The notes under the pieces were generated by a model. It did not search any database. It was given only the letters and a program-made list of their open reading frames with translations, and was not told where the DNA came from. This document shows, one piece after another, positions 23,217 to 31,723 of a stretch of 51,107 bases of DNA. The position numbers and the translations under genes are program-made. This DNA comes from Acetatifactor sp. (GTDB taxonomy: Bacteria > Bacillota > Clostridia > Lachnospirales > Lachnospiraceae). The stretch is from NCBI GenBank assembly GCA_029055435.1, contig JAIDDH010000027.1:1-51107 (forward strand), in the 5' to 3' direction. The first letter of the stretch is position 1; every line of letters starts with the position of its first letter.

Positions 23217-25535
23217 ATGGAGAAGAATATGGACGTGGCAGCAGTGCTGCAGAAGGTGGATGAATTATACAGGCAGAATCAGGGCCCTGAGGCGGAAAAG
23301 CTTATGCAGAGCGCCATAGTGGAGGCGGTTTCTGCGAGGGATGACCAGGGGCTGCTGCAGCTTTTGAACGAACTTTTGGGGTATTACCGGGAGACCAGCA
23401 GGGTGGAGGACTCCTATGCCATTGCGGAGCAGTGTATGGGACTTGCGGAGCGCATGGGGCTCTCTGGTACGATTCCTTATGCGACCACGCTCCTGAATGT
23501 GGCCAATGCCTATCGGGCAGGCGGGCGGCTGGAGGATTCTCTTGAGCTGTATCTTCGGGTCAGGGAGATTTATGACGCAAAGCTTGAGCCGGGAGATATG
23601 CTGGCGGCCAGTCTGGAGAATAATCTGAGTCTTCTGTATCAGGAGCTGGGGCGCTTTCCCCAGGCGAAGGAGAGTCTGCTGAGGGCGCTTCGTATTGTGG
23701 AAAAGGGGAGCGGTGTGGACTTCGAGATTGCGGTGACACACGCTAATCTGGCCACCACCTGTCTGCATACCGGTGAGGCGGAGGAGGCGCGCTCCTACGC
23801 GGAGCAATCCATGCGGGAATTCGAGGCCATGGGACTGGAGGACGCTCACTATGGAGCGGCATTGTCAGCCCTTGGCACCTATTATTATCAAAAAAAGGAA
23901 TATACTCGGGCTAAACAGCTTTTTGAGCGGGCCATGACTCTCATGGAGCGGAATCTGGGCCGAAATGAATTTTATGAGAGACTGCGGGAGAACGCAGAGG
24001 CATGTAGGGCAGCAATGGAAGCTGATACTGGGGCAGCTGACACGATGGAGACGGCGAAAGACCGACAGGGCATGGAAATCAGCCGGGCATTTTACGAGCA
24101 GTGCGGCCGTCCTATGATTATGGAAAATTTCCCCGATTATGAGGGAAAGATTGCTGTGGGACTTGCGGGGAAAGGGTCCGATTGTTTTTGCTATGATGAC
24201 GTCTGGTCCAGAGACCATGACTGGGGCCCGGAGTTTTGCATGTGGGTGACGGAGGAGACCTATGCCGCCATCGGGGAGGCTCTGGAGGCTGCATATGATA
24301 AGCTGCCGGAGACATTTCAGGGCTACAGGCGTATGAATACAAAAGCGAGACGGCGGAGAAGGGGAGTATTTACCATTCCCGGTTTTTTCCAGAAAATAGC
24401 GGGAGCCCCGGGCTATGAGCAGATTGACTGGAGGGAGACTTCAGATTATGCGCTGGCCGCAGTGTCAAACGGCGTGGTCTTTCGGGACGACGAGGGAATT
24501 TTTACAGGTGAGCGCGAGAAGTTCTTCAAAGGCTATCCTGAGGATATACGGTATCTGAAGATGGCGGACAGTGCGGCGAAATTCTCTCAGGCCGGACAGT
24601 ATAATTACGGGCGCATGCTGCGGCGGGGAGATACCGTGACGGCGCAGGTGATGCTGGCGGACTGTGCAAGGGAGGCCATGAAGCTTCAACACTACATCGA
24701 AAACCGATATCCGCCTCATGACAAGTGGCTCTGGCGCAGTCTGCAGGAGTCCGAGAACGGACGGGCTCTGGGGGCGCTGCTGAAGGGACTGCCGGATACG
24801 GTGGAGAAGATAGGGACTTTCCTGGCAGGAGAGCTTTATCGGATGAACTTCATTAGTGATTCGGACAATTATCTGGATGCCCACAGCGGAGAGCTTGCGG
24901 CCAAAGCGGCTTTTGCGGCCTGCACGGACGAGGAGCTTGTGGAGCGGATTGCCCGGGTGGAATTTGCTGCTTTTGACAAGGTCAAGAATGTGGGCGGACG
25001 TGCGAGCTGCCAGAATGACTGGCCCACCTTTTCGATTATGCGCAAGAGCCAGTATCTGACATGGAACCGTACTATGCTGATGCAGTATCTATATGATTTT
25101 ACCCGTGAGCTGGACTTCGGCCACAATCTCATCGAGGAAAAATATGGAAGGATGATGGAGAGTACGGCGCCTGCGGAGTATGAGGCCATGCGGGAGCATT
25201 TCCCGGCGATTTCTCCCGAGAAGCGGGCTATTATTGAGCAGATCGTGCAGCTACAGGTGGCATGGATGGAGGAGTTTGCCGGGAAATATCCCGCTCTTGC
25301 CGACAATGCGCGCAGCGTCCACACCAGCGATGACAATATCGCCAACACTTCCTATGAAACCTATCTGCGGGGTGAGATCAGCACCTATTCGGACAAGATG
25401 CTGGAGCTGTACGGCAGATATGTAGTAGAATATGCGCAAAGCGCACAGAATCTGACCTTCGCCATCATGACCAACAGCGTGCATTTATATGGCTATGAGA
25501 GTCTGGAGACCGCAGAGCGTTTTCTGGAGAAATAA
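23217..25535 (+). CDS. TPR - DUF4037 - DUF4125 fusion protein
   Basis: This is a 772-residue three-part cytosolic protein. Residues about 1-260 form six or so tetratricopeptide helices (for example ATTLLNVANAYRAGGRLEDS and AALSALGTYYYQKKEYTRA). Residues about 285-560 look like DUF4037, a nucleotidyltransferase-fold domain, with GLAGKGSDCFCYDDVWSRD and DHDWGPEF (near 328-340), where the acidic residues could bind metal. Residues about 570-770 match DUF4125, with VGGRASCQNDWPTFSIMRKS (near 604-623). The two DUFs are often separate or paired in clostridia; their function is not known. An alternative start is ATG 23229. The TPR part probably binds a partner protein. Confidence 0.85.
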   Translation: MEKNMDVAAVLQKVDELYRQNQGPEAEKLMQSAIVEAVSARDDQGLLQLLNELLGYYRETSRVEDSYAIAEQCMGLAERMGLSGTIPYATTLLNVANAYRAGGRLEDSLELYLRVREIYDAKLEPGDMLAASLENNLSLLYQELGRFPQAKESLLRALRIVEKGSGVDFEIAVTHANLATTCLHTGEAEEARSYAEQSMREFEAMGLEDAHYGAALSALGTYYYQKKEYTRAKQLFERAMTLMERNLGRNEFYERLRENAEACRAAMEADTGAADTMETAKDRQGMEISRAFYEQCGRPMIMENFPDYEGKIAVGLAGKGSDCFCYDDVWSRDHDWGPEFCMWVTEETYAAIGEALEAAYDKLPETFQGYRRMNTKARRRRRGVFTIPGFFQKIAGAPGYEQIDWRETSDYALAAVSNGVVFRDDEGIFTGEREKFFKGYPEDIRYLKMADSAAKFSQAGQYNYGRMLRRGDTVTAQVMLADCAREAMKLQHYIENRYPPHDKWLWRSLQESENGRALGALLKGLPDTVEKIGTFLAGELYRMNFISDSDNYLDAHSGELAAKAAFAACTDEELVERIARVEFAAFDKVKNVGGRASCQNDWPTFSIMRKSQYLTWNRTMLMQYLYDFTRELDFGHNLIEEKYGRMMESTAPAEYEAMREHFPAISPEKRAIIEQIVQLQVAWMEEFAGKYPALADNARSVHTSDDNIANTSYETYLRGEISTYSDKMLELYGRYVVEYAQSAQNLTFAIMTNSVHLYGYESLETAERFLEK

Positions 25536-25615
25536 AAGCTATCAACAAATATCAAAGAATATAAAGAATACTATGTTCGGAATATTTTAGAATAAAATCC
25601 ACATGCTAGTCTCGG

Positions 25616-25674
25616 ATGGAAGGTTTCAAGCCGCAGGGAATCCTGAGAAAAGGATTCCGGCGGTGGACTTCCAT
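25616..25674 (+). other. Structured leader element of unknown class
   Basis: ATGGAAG (25616-25622) pairs with CTTCCAT (25668-25674). Inside, GCCGC/GGCGG-type pairing and a 7-bp GGAATCC/GGATTCC hairpin with an A-rich loop form a three-tier stem. It lies in the 210-base gap before the small gene at 25746. No T-tract directly follows it, so it looks more like a cis-regulatory or small-RNA structure than a terminator. It does not match a riboswitch class I can recognise. Confidence 0.45.
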
Positions 25675-25745
25675 AAGAGAAGATTTTTTTAAGAGAGGAT
25701 TTTCTAAAGATAGAATTCTCTCAAGATAGAAAGGAGATTGGTATA

Positions 25746-26033
25746 GTGGATGTCAATGGTTTGCCTATAGAAGGTTTTCAATCGCTCAATTTATCTGCAG
25801 GACTTGGCGCGACGCCGCCCCTGCCTGCTTCTATGATGAAGTCCGGTCTGGAGGCCGACGGCAGTGCTGTCACGGAGTCGGAGATGGAGCACATTATTTT
25901 AGAGTATAAGGCGGCGCAGTCGGCCCGTGAGGCGGAACAGGTTTTAGACCGAAGCGTTCCCGAAGGGCAGATGAGCCGGGTGCTGGACGGACTGGAGAAT
26001 GATTTTTTCAGCTCCAGCCACCATCGATCGTAA
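25746..26033 (+). CDS. Small unknown protein (95 aa)
   Basis: This 95-residue, mostly polar, helical protein begins from GTG 25746, nine bases after AAGGAG at 25731-25736. It has no signal peptide or membrane segment. The start, DVNGLPIEGFQSLNL, is Leu/Gly-rich, and the rest is an acidic amphipathic helix. Its size and composition are like small export or adaptor substrates of motility-type systems, but no family could be named. The last 26 bases overlap the 3' end of the convergent SDR gene, so the two transcripts would be complementary at their ends. Confidence 0.6.
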   Translation: MDVNGLPIEGFQSLNLSAGLGATPPLPASMMKSGLEADGSAVTESEMEHIILEYKAAQSAREAEQVLDRSVPEGQMSRVLDGLENDFFSSSHHRS

Positions 26034-26733
26034 TCACCTGCCCCGTCAGGTAGGCCGGGCCCTGGGCGAGCTGGAGCACCAGCTGGGCTACTTCCTCGGG
26101 GCGTCCCAGTCTGTCGGATGGAATTTCATTTTTTAGCTGGTTTATATCTTCCTCAGTAAAGCAGGCGTTCATGGCGGTGTCGATGATGCCGCAGGCGATG
26201 GCATTGACCTGGATGCCGCTGGGGGCCAGCTCTTTGGCCAGGGCCTTGGTGAAGGCGTTCATTCCGCCTTTGGAGGCAGAGTATGCCACTTCCATGGAGG
26301 CTCCGGCATTGCCCCAGACGGAGGAAATATTGATGATATGTCCGGCGTGCTCCTGCAGCATGAGAGGAATCGCCGCCCGGGCAGTGTAGAAGCAGCTGTC
26401 CAGATTCACGCTCATCACGCGGTGCCACTCGGCTGAGGTCATATCAGACAAGAGCCCCACATAAGAGATTCCGGCATTGTTGACCAGCACGTCCAGATGT
26501 TTAATCTCGGCAAAAATCTGTGCCACGTCTTCCTCGCAGCTCATATCGGCCTGAAGGGTCGTACAGCTGATCTGAAAATCCGACATGAGCTGCTTGGCCA
26601 ATTTCTCCAGCGCCTCCATGCTCTTGTCACAGGTCAGCACCAGATGATATCCGTTTTCGGCAAAAATACGGGCGATGGCGGCGCCGATGCCGCGGGATGC
26701 ACCGGTTATGAGAGCGATTTTGCGTGTGTTCAT
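26008..26733 (-). CDS. Short-chain dehydrogenase/reductase (FabG-like)
   Basis: This NAD(P)-dependent oxidoreductase of 241 residues has the classical SDR signature. It shows TGASRGIGAA (residues 10-19), NNAGISYVG (near 86), Ser in IINISSVWG (near 137) and YSASK (near 150), so the Ser-Tyr-Lys triad is intact. The sequence is closest in style to 3-oxoacyl-ACP reductase FabG and would reduce a beta-keto group. There are no other fatty-acid synthesis genes nearby, so a dedicated substrate is possible. GAAGGAGG precedes the ATG on the minus strand. It is divergent from trxB and overlaps the small gene at its 3' end. Confidence 0.92.
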   Translation of the reverse strand: MNTRKIALITGASRGIGAAIARIFAENGYHLVLTCDKSMEALEKLAKQLMSDFQISCTTLQADMSCEEDVAQIFAEIKHLDVLVNNAGISYVGLLSDMTSAEWHRVMSVNLDSCFYTARAAIPLMLQEHAGHIINISSVWGNAGASMEVAYSASKGGMNAFTKALAKELAPSGIQVNAIACGIIDTAMNACFTEEDINQLKNEIPSDRLGRPEEVAQLVLQLAQGPAYLTGQVITIDGGWS

Positions 26734-26848
26734 ATGAACCTCCTTCCGAACAGTTACCTGTAATCTCAGTATAGCATGCCGCAGCTTGATTTTCCATTAT
26801 AAAACTGCTACACTTACTTTATATTTTCGGATTGAAGGAGAGGGTGCC

Positions 26849-27766
26849 ATGTATGATTTGATTGTTATCGGGTCAGGGCCTGCGGGATTGTCCGCGGCGA
26901 TTTACGGAGTCCGCGCGGGTATGAAGCTTCTTGTATTGGAGCAGAATCCCATGAGCGGCGGCCAGATTTTAAATACCTACGAAGTGGACAACTATCTGGG
27001 GCTTCCCGGCATCAGCGGCTTTGATATGGGAAAGTGCTTTCGGGAGCATGCGGACAAGCTGGGAGTGGAGTTTGTGGAGGCCCGGGTGAAGGAGATTATC
27101 GACGGCGGCACAGTTAAGACCGTGTGTACCCGCCGGGAAAATTATGAGGCGAGGGCGGTGATATTGGCCAGCGGCGCGCAGCATGCCCATCTGGGTGTGC
27201 CCGGTGAGGAGGAGCTCTCCGGTATGGGAGTGTCCTATTGTGCTACCTGCGACGGAGCCTTTTTTAAAGGAAAGACTGTGGCCGTGGTGGGAGGCGGAGA
27301 TGTGGCGCTGGAGGATGCCATTTATCTGGCCCGCACCTGCGAGAAAGTCTGGCTGATTCACAGACGGGACGAGCTTCGGGGCGCTATGGTATTACAGGAA
27401 GAGCTGCGAGCTCTTCCGAATGTGGAGATTCTCTACAGCCATACGGTAGAGAGGATTCAGGGCGAGGACAGCGTGGAGAGCCTTTTGATTAAAGACAAGA
27501 AGACTGGAGCGGAACGGGCACTTCCCGTGAGCGGCGTGTTTATCGCAGTGGGCATTCGGCCCAACAGCGAGCTTGTGCAGGAACTGGCAGACTGCGACGA
27601 GGCGGGCTATGTGCTGGCCGGAGAGGATGGAGCAAGCAGCTGCCCCGGCATCTATGTGGCTGGTGATATCCGCAGGAAGCCTCTGCGTCAGGTGGTCACG
27701 GCGGTGGCGGACGGAGCAAACGCGGCGGTGGCGGCGGGAGATTTTATAAGGAAGCTTTTTTCTTAA
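26849..27766 (+). CDS. trxB: Thioredoxin reductase
   Basis: This flavoenzyme uses NADPH to reduce thioredoxin. The 305-residue protein contains the FAD Rossmann motif GSGPAGLSAA (near residue 9), the redox-active SYCATCDGAFF (Cys residues near 132 and 135), the NADPH Rossmann motif GGGDVALEDA (near 150) and the FAD tail YVAGDIRRKPLRQV (near 274). The length matches bacterial low-molecular-weight TrxR. An in-frame ATG at 26786 lies upstream; AAGGAG at 26835-26840 supports 26849. A terminator lies shortly after the stop. Confidence 0.95.
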   Translation: MYDLIVIGSGPAGLSAAIYGVRAGMKLLVLEQNPMSGGQILNTYEVDNYLGLPGISGFDMGKCFREHADKLGVEFVEARVKEIIDGGTVKTVCTRRENYEARAVILASGAQHAHLGVPGEEELSGMGVSYCATCDGAFFKGKTVAVVGGGDVALEDAIYLARTCEKVWLIHRRDELRGAMVLQEELRALPNVEILYSHTVERIQGEDSVESLLIKDKKTGAERALPVSGVFIAVGIRPNSELVQELADCDEAGYVLAGEDGASSCPGIYVAGDIRRKPLRQVVTAVADGANAAVAAGDFIRKLFS

Positions 27767-27810
27767 GAAAATTTAAAAATCGTTAAAAATGTTTCAAAGT
27801 TTTTATGAAC

Positions 27811-27840
27811 AAAAAAGGCGGCCTCAGGGCTGTCTTTTTT
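27811..27840 (+). terminator. Rho-independent terminator after trxB
   Basis: A-rich arm 27811-27822 pairs with 27829-27840 using two G·U pairs. A six-base loop separates the arms, and the stem ends in a run of T. It separates trxB from the NlpC/P60 gene. Confidence 0.75.
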
Positions 27841-27906
27841 GGTAAAAATCTAAAAATCCTTATAAAATCAATATTTTTAGCATTGCATATACTATTGTAT
27901 GGGGTG

Positions 27907-27935
27907 TTGACAAATTAAGGAGTTCGTGATATATT
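27907..27935 (+). promoter_or_regulatory. Sigma-A-like promoter of the NlpC/P60 gene
   Basis: A perfect TTGACA at 27907-27912 and TATATT at 27930-27935 are separated by 17 bases. The predicted start near 27942 leaves an AT-rich leader of about 80 bases before the AGGAGG at 28010-28015. Confidence 0.7.
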
Positions 27936-28020
27936 TGTAAACAAGCGTAATAATTTTGTAACAAATGAAAGATACTGAGCGTAAGAACGGTTTGGTATGG
28001 AGAGCTTACAGGAGGAGAGT

Positions 28021-29208
28021 ATGGTAAGCAGGTTTTTGAGAATGACTGCATGTGCATTGGCGGCTACAATGGCGGTTTCCGGTATGTCCATCACGGCATC
28101 CGCGTCTGCTTCCGGTTCGGCGCTGCCCAGTGGCGGCGTGGGACTGAGCCTTGTGAACAATGCTACCGCACTTGAGAATATAGTCGGCACAGAGAAGAAG
28201 GATGTCAAGGGCAGCGCAAATACTGCCAAGGCAGAGCCCAAGGCTGTGGTCAAGGAGTTGACAGAGGAAGATATGTTCCGCAATCTTGTGATTGCGCAGG
28301 TAACTAATTATGTAAATGTCAGAAGTCTTCCCAGCGAGGAGGGCAAGATTATCGGCAAGCTTTACGACGACTCGGTAGGAACGCTGCTGGGCGAGGAGAA
28401 TGGCTGGTATCAGATTAAATCGGGTACTGTGACCGGATATGTAAAAGGAGAGTTCTGTGTCACCGGCGAGGAGGCCGTTGATCTGGCCAAGGAGGTGGGC
28501 ACACGCTTTGCGACAGTCACTACCACTACCCTCCATGTCCGCAAGGAGCCGAGTCTGGATGCTCCTGTGCTGGGGCTTGTTCCCCTGGGGGATGAGCTGG
28601 TGGTCTTGGATGAGACCGAGGGCTGGATTCAGGTCGATGTCGAGGAAGGCATCGGCTGGGTTTCCACAGATTATGTAGATTTACATACAGAGTTTGTGGA
28701 GGCTGAATCCAAGGAGGAAGAGGAGGCGCGACTTGCCAAGGAGGCCGAGGCGCGCAGAAAGAACAGAGAAGCTGCGGCCAAGACGGTACAGGCGCAGCAG
28801 GCGGCGGCTCCCGCTAACGATACCCCTGCGGCGGTGGTTGTCTCCGGCGAGGGCAGCAGTGAGATGGGCGTTGCAGTTGCAGAATATGCATTGCAGTTCG
28901 TGGGCAACCCTTATGTATACGGCGGCACCAGTTTGACCAACGGTGCAGACTGCTCCGGTTTTGTCATGAGCGTCTATGCAAACTTTGGTGTAGACCTTCC
29001 CCACTCTTCCGCATCTGACCGCAGTCAGGGTTATGGCGTGGAAGGCGGACTGGAGAACGCACAGCCTGGAGATTTGATTTGCTACTCCGGCCATGTGGCA
29101 CTGTATATCGGTGACGGACAGATTGTTCACGCATCTACCAAAAAGACCGGTATCATCGTCTCCAGAGCAGATTATAAGAAGATTCTGGCTATCAGAAGAA
29201 TTTTCTAA
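28021..29208 (+). CDS. Secreted SH3-domain NlpC/P60 peptidoglycan endopeptidase
   Basis: This cell-wall hydrolase cuts stem peptides. The 395-residue protein starts with a cleavable signal peptide (about 1-28; MTACALAATMAVSGM then ASASAS). Two bacterial SH3 domains follow (about 92-150 and 160-222), each with an N/VRxxPS-type start (VNVRSLPSEEGK, LHVRKEPSLDA). An Ala/Glu-rich helical linker (about 228-270) and an NlpC/P60 domain (about 278-395) complete it. The catalytic Cys is in GADCSGFV (near 308), and His residues are in YSGHVALYIGDG and IVHAS. AGGAGG at 28010-28015 supports ATG 28021 over 27997. A strong terminator follows. Confidence 0.94.
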   Translation: MVSRFLRMTACALAATMAVSGMSITASASASGSALPSGGVGLSLVNNATALENIVGTEKKDVKGSANTAKAEPKAVVKELTEEDMFRNLVIAQVTNYVNVRSLPSEEGKIIGKLYDDSVGTLLGEENGWYQIKSGTVTGYVKGEFCVTGEEAVDLAKEVGTRFATVTTTTLHVRKEPSLDAPVLGLVPLGDELVVLDETEGWIQVDVEEGIGWVSTDYVDLHTEFVEAESKEEEEARLAKEAEARRKNREAAAKTVQAQQAAAPANDTPAAVVVSGEGSSEMGVAVAEYALQFVGNPYVYGGTSLTNGADCSGFVMSVYANFGVDLPHSSASDRSQGYGVEGGLENAQPGDLICYSGHVALYIGDGQIVHASTKKTGIIVSRADYKKILAIRRIF

Positions 29209-29230
29209 GAAGGTTTAACAATCGCAATAC

Positions 29231-29287
29231 AACTGCCATACCGCAGAGCGCGCCCCATCCGGGCAGCCTCCGGTATGGCAGTTTTTA
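29231..29287 (+). terminator. Strong Rho-independent terminator
   Basis: A 13-bp perfect stem joins 29231-29243 and 29271-29283, with a GC-rich loop that can fold further. A run of five T follows. It ends the NlpC/P60 transcript. Confidence 0.85.
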
Positions 29288-29746
29288 TTAATATCTAAAG
29301 AAAGCTCCTCGGTGCCGGGGTGTTGTTTCAGAATTGAGCAATTTGTCAAAATATTGTGGCTGTGGAAAAATGGGCGCATTTTTCCGGGAATGTACAATTT
29401 GTACAAAAAAGTATTAAAAATTAAAGTTGACATTTGATTGTGTTCAAAACAGAAGGTGATTTATCCACATTTAAAAAGCCCCAAAACCGGATAAAAGGCA
29501 TTTATACACCGAGTTGTACACATTATCCACCAATTTTGGCAGTGATTTGAGAGGGAAAAAACTTTGTCAAGCAAAACTAGTGTTTTGTGAAGTTCTTATA
29601 AAAATTTTAAAATCGGCGTCAAAATGAAAAACTGTTGTTGACAAGAGCAATGTCAAAAACAAGTAAATAATTTGCGAAATTATTGCAAAACACTTCGGAG
29701 GCATGTTATAATGCTTATACAATAAACTATCGAAAGGGATGATAGC
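29288..29746. other. AT-rich intergenic region with DnaA-box cluster
   Basis: This 460-base gap holds a consensus DnaA box TTATCCACA (29461-29469), near-consensus boxes at 29502-29510, 29514-29522 and 29523-29531, and a reverse-strand one at 29361-29369. A 15-base palindrome lies at 29391-29405. AT-rich sequence with A and T runs follows. No coding sequence is evident. dnaA and dnaN are absent from the window, so a DnaA-titration or regulatory locus is more likely than oriC. Confidence 0.5.
29683..29712 (+). promoter_or_regulatory. Sigma-A-like promoter of hpf
   Basis: TTGCAA at 29683-29688 and a perfect TATAAT at 29707-29712 are separated by 18 bases. Transcription would begin near 29719, about 28 bases before the ATG. 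Confidence 0.6.
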
Positions 29747-30274
29747 ATGAAATTTGTAATCGTAGGCAGGAACATTGAAGTGACACCGGGACTGCGTTCC
29801 GCGGTGGAGGACAAGCTGGGTAAGCTGGACAAGTACTTTAAGCCGGATACGGAAGTGCATGTGACCTTGAGCGTGGAGAAGGAGCGTCAGAAGATTGAGG
29901 TGACTATAGCCGTGAAGGGCAGTATCATTCGCTCGGAGCAGGTCAGCAATGATATGTATGTGTCCATAGATTTGGTGGAGGAGGTTATCGAGAGGCAACT
30001 GAAGAGATATAAGAGTAAAATTGTGGACAGGCAGCAGGCGGCAGGTGATTTCAGCCAGACGTATGCGGAGAACGATTATGTGGACGACGAGGAGATTCAG
30101 ATCGTGCGCACCAAGAAGTTTGACATCAAGCCCATGTATCCCGAGGACGCCTGCATTCAGATGGAGCTCCTGGGCCACAATTTCTTTGTGTTCTGCAATG
30201 CAGAGACGGATCAGGTCAATGTGGTTTACAAGAGAAGAGGCGACACCTACGGTCTTATTGAGCCGGAGTGTTAG
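29747..30274 (+). CDS. hpf: Long-form ribosome hibernation promoting factor
   Basis: The 175-residue protein dimerises 70S ribosomes into inactive 100S particles in stationary phase. The N-terminal S30AE domain (about 1-95) begins KFVIVGRNIEVTPGLR and carries the usual basic residues; it binds the decoding centre. After an acidic linker the C-terminal dimerisation domain (about 120-175) shows KPMYPEDACIQMELLGHNFF and ends in a YKRRGDTYGLIEPE-type motif. This two-domain layout is the long HPF of Firmicutes. AAAGGGATG is the ribosome binding site. In many Firmicutes secA follows; here an M23 peptidase does. Confidence 0.95.
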   Translation: MKFVIVGRNIEVTPGLRSAVEDKLGKLDKYFKPDTEVHVTLSVEKERQKIEVTIAVKGSIIRSEQVSNDMYVSIDLVEEVIERQLKRYKSKIVDRQQAAGDFSQTYAENDYVDDEEIQIVRTKKFDIKPMYPEDACIQMELLGHNFFVFCNAETDQVNVVYKRRGDTYGLIEPEC

Positions 30275-30403
30275 GCTGACACAGCTTTAGGCTGAGGCAG
30301 GGCGCTGCAAAGAGTTTCCAGAGGACGCACCGCAGTTTGGCATGTTTTTACCCGGAGACACATAAAATAAGAAGAATGATGTCCATTAAAACGGGGTATA
30401 GAC

Positions 30404-31552
30404 ATGCAAATACCATTTATCTCAGGAAATCGAGACGATGCTTCCCGGAAGGACAGCCGCAGCCAGAATGACCGTGACAATCGAATCAGAAAAATACGAC
30501 AAGCACTGTTGGGGGAGGCGATTGCCCTGGCAGTGCTTGTCTGTCTGTGGGCGGGTCAGACGCAGTTTGCACAGACTGCCGCCACGGGGAAGGATTATAT
30601 CAAGTGGGTGGATTTTACGGTATCTTATGAGGCGCTCTGTCAGGCCTATCAGTGGGATGTGGAAAGCCATGGCTCGGAGCATGAGGTTCACTGGATTGAG
30701 CTTCTGGCCTACACGGCGGCACGCACCGGCGGCACGTTTGATAAGAAGGCGATGAAGATTTTGGATGACACTGCACAGAAGATTGTGGATGGCGAGGCCG
30801 ATATGGAGGAACTCACCGGGGATTTGAAGTACTATGCCTATTATGAGGAGGCCTACACGGCAGTGCTGGGCGGTATGGTGGGCGAGTATGAGGTGGAAGT
30901 GCAGGACGAAAACGGTCATATGAACTGGGAGAAAAAGTATGGCCTTAAGGCATATTTTCCCTTGGCCCGCGGATTTGATTATTCTCATTTTGACGATTTC
31001 GGCACGAGCAGAAGCTATGGTTACAAGCGCAAGCATCTGGGGCATGACATGATGGGCCTCACAGGCACTCCGATCATGGCTATCGAGTCGGGCAGAGTGG
31101 AAGCACTTGGATGGAATCAGTATGGAGGCTGGCGCGTCGGTATACGGAGCCTGGACGGCAAGCGCTATTACTATTACGCGCACTTGCGGCAGAACTATCC
31201 CTTTGCGGAAAATCTGGAGGAGGGAAGCCTTGTCACTGCCGGGGATGTCATCGGCTATATGGGGCATACCGGCTATTCCACCAAGGAAAATGTGAACAAT
31301 ATCGAGGTGACGCATCTGCACTGGGGGCTGGAACTGATTTTTGACGAGTCCCAGAAGGAGAGCAACAATGAGATATGGATTGACGTCTATGCCATCACCC
31401 GTTTTCTGGCAAAGCATACCCAGCCCGCTCAGAAGGTGGAGGGGACTAAAGAATGGGTGCGCACCACACAGATGCGGGATCCGGATATTGAGGCTTGTCT
31501 GCCGGAGGGAAACGGACTCTCTGGCGGAGAAATGCAAATCCAGCTAAAGTAA
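30404..31552 (+). CDS. Membrane-anchored M23 family metallopeptidase
   Basis: This 382-residue protein has a polar basic start of about 30 residues and one membrane helix (about 38-55), which would place the rest outside. The C-terminal half is a lysostaphin-type M23 domain. HLGHDMMG (near 207) supplies the H-x3-D zinc ligands and HLHWGLEL (near 307) the H-x-H ligands. The segment YYYAHLRQ lies between them. The full zinc set suggests an active peptidoglycan endopeptidase. The middle part (about 70-190) is helical and unassigned; SpoIIQ-like or cell-division regulators have similar layouts. It lies 129 bases after hpf and ends at a terminator. Confidence 0.87.
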   Translation: MQIPFISGNRDDASRKDSRSQNDRDNRIRKIRQALLGEAIALAVLVCLWAGQTQFAQTAATGKDYIKWVDFTVSYEALCQAYQWDVESHGSEHEVHWIELLAYTAARTGGTFDKKAMKILDDTAQKIVDGEADMEELTGDLKYYAYYEEAYTAVLGGMVGEYEVEVQDENGHMNWEKKYGLKAYFPLARGFDYSHFDDFGTSRSYGYKRKHLGHDMMGLTGTPIMAIESGRVEALGWNQYGGWRVGIRSLDGKRYYYYAHLRQNYPFAENLEEGSLVTAGDVIGYMGHTGYSTKENVNNIEVTHLHWGLELIFDESQKESNNEIWIDVYAITRFLAKHTQPAQKVEGTKEWVRTTQMRDPDIEACLPEGNGLSGGEMQIQLK

Positions 31553-31598
31553 AGACACTGACCTGTCGATACAATATAAAGCAGAATAGATAAAAGCT

Positions 31599-31632
31599 AA
31601 GGATAGCGCTGTTTTCAGTGTTATCCTTTTTT
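31599..31632 (+). terminator. Rho-independent terminator after the M23 gene
   Basis: A 13-bp stem (31599-31611 with 31616-31628) includes two G·U pairs and a TTTT loop. A run of T follows. Confidence 0.85.
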
Positions 31633-31723
31633 AATCTGTTTTGTAAAAGATAAATCAGCCGCTTGGACCTTTCAGGAAAGCGGCGCGGCTGGGAATGACA
31701 GACCGGCCGCAGAAAGGAGAAGT

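Noticed and set aside
29288..29746. Chromosomal origin of replication
   Set aside because: DnaA boxes are present, but dnaA, dnaN, rpmH or other origin neighbours are not in the window. The evidence supports a box cluster only.
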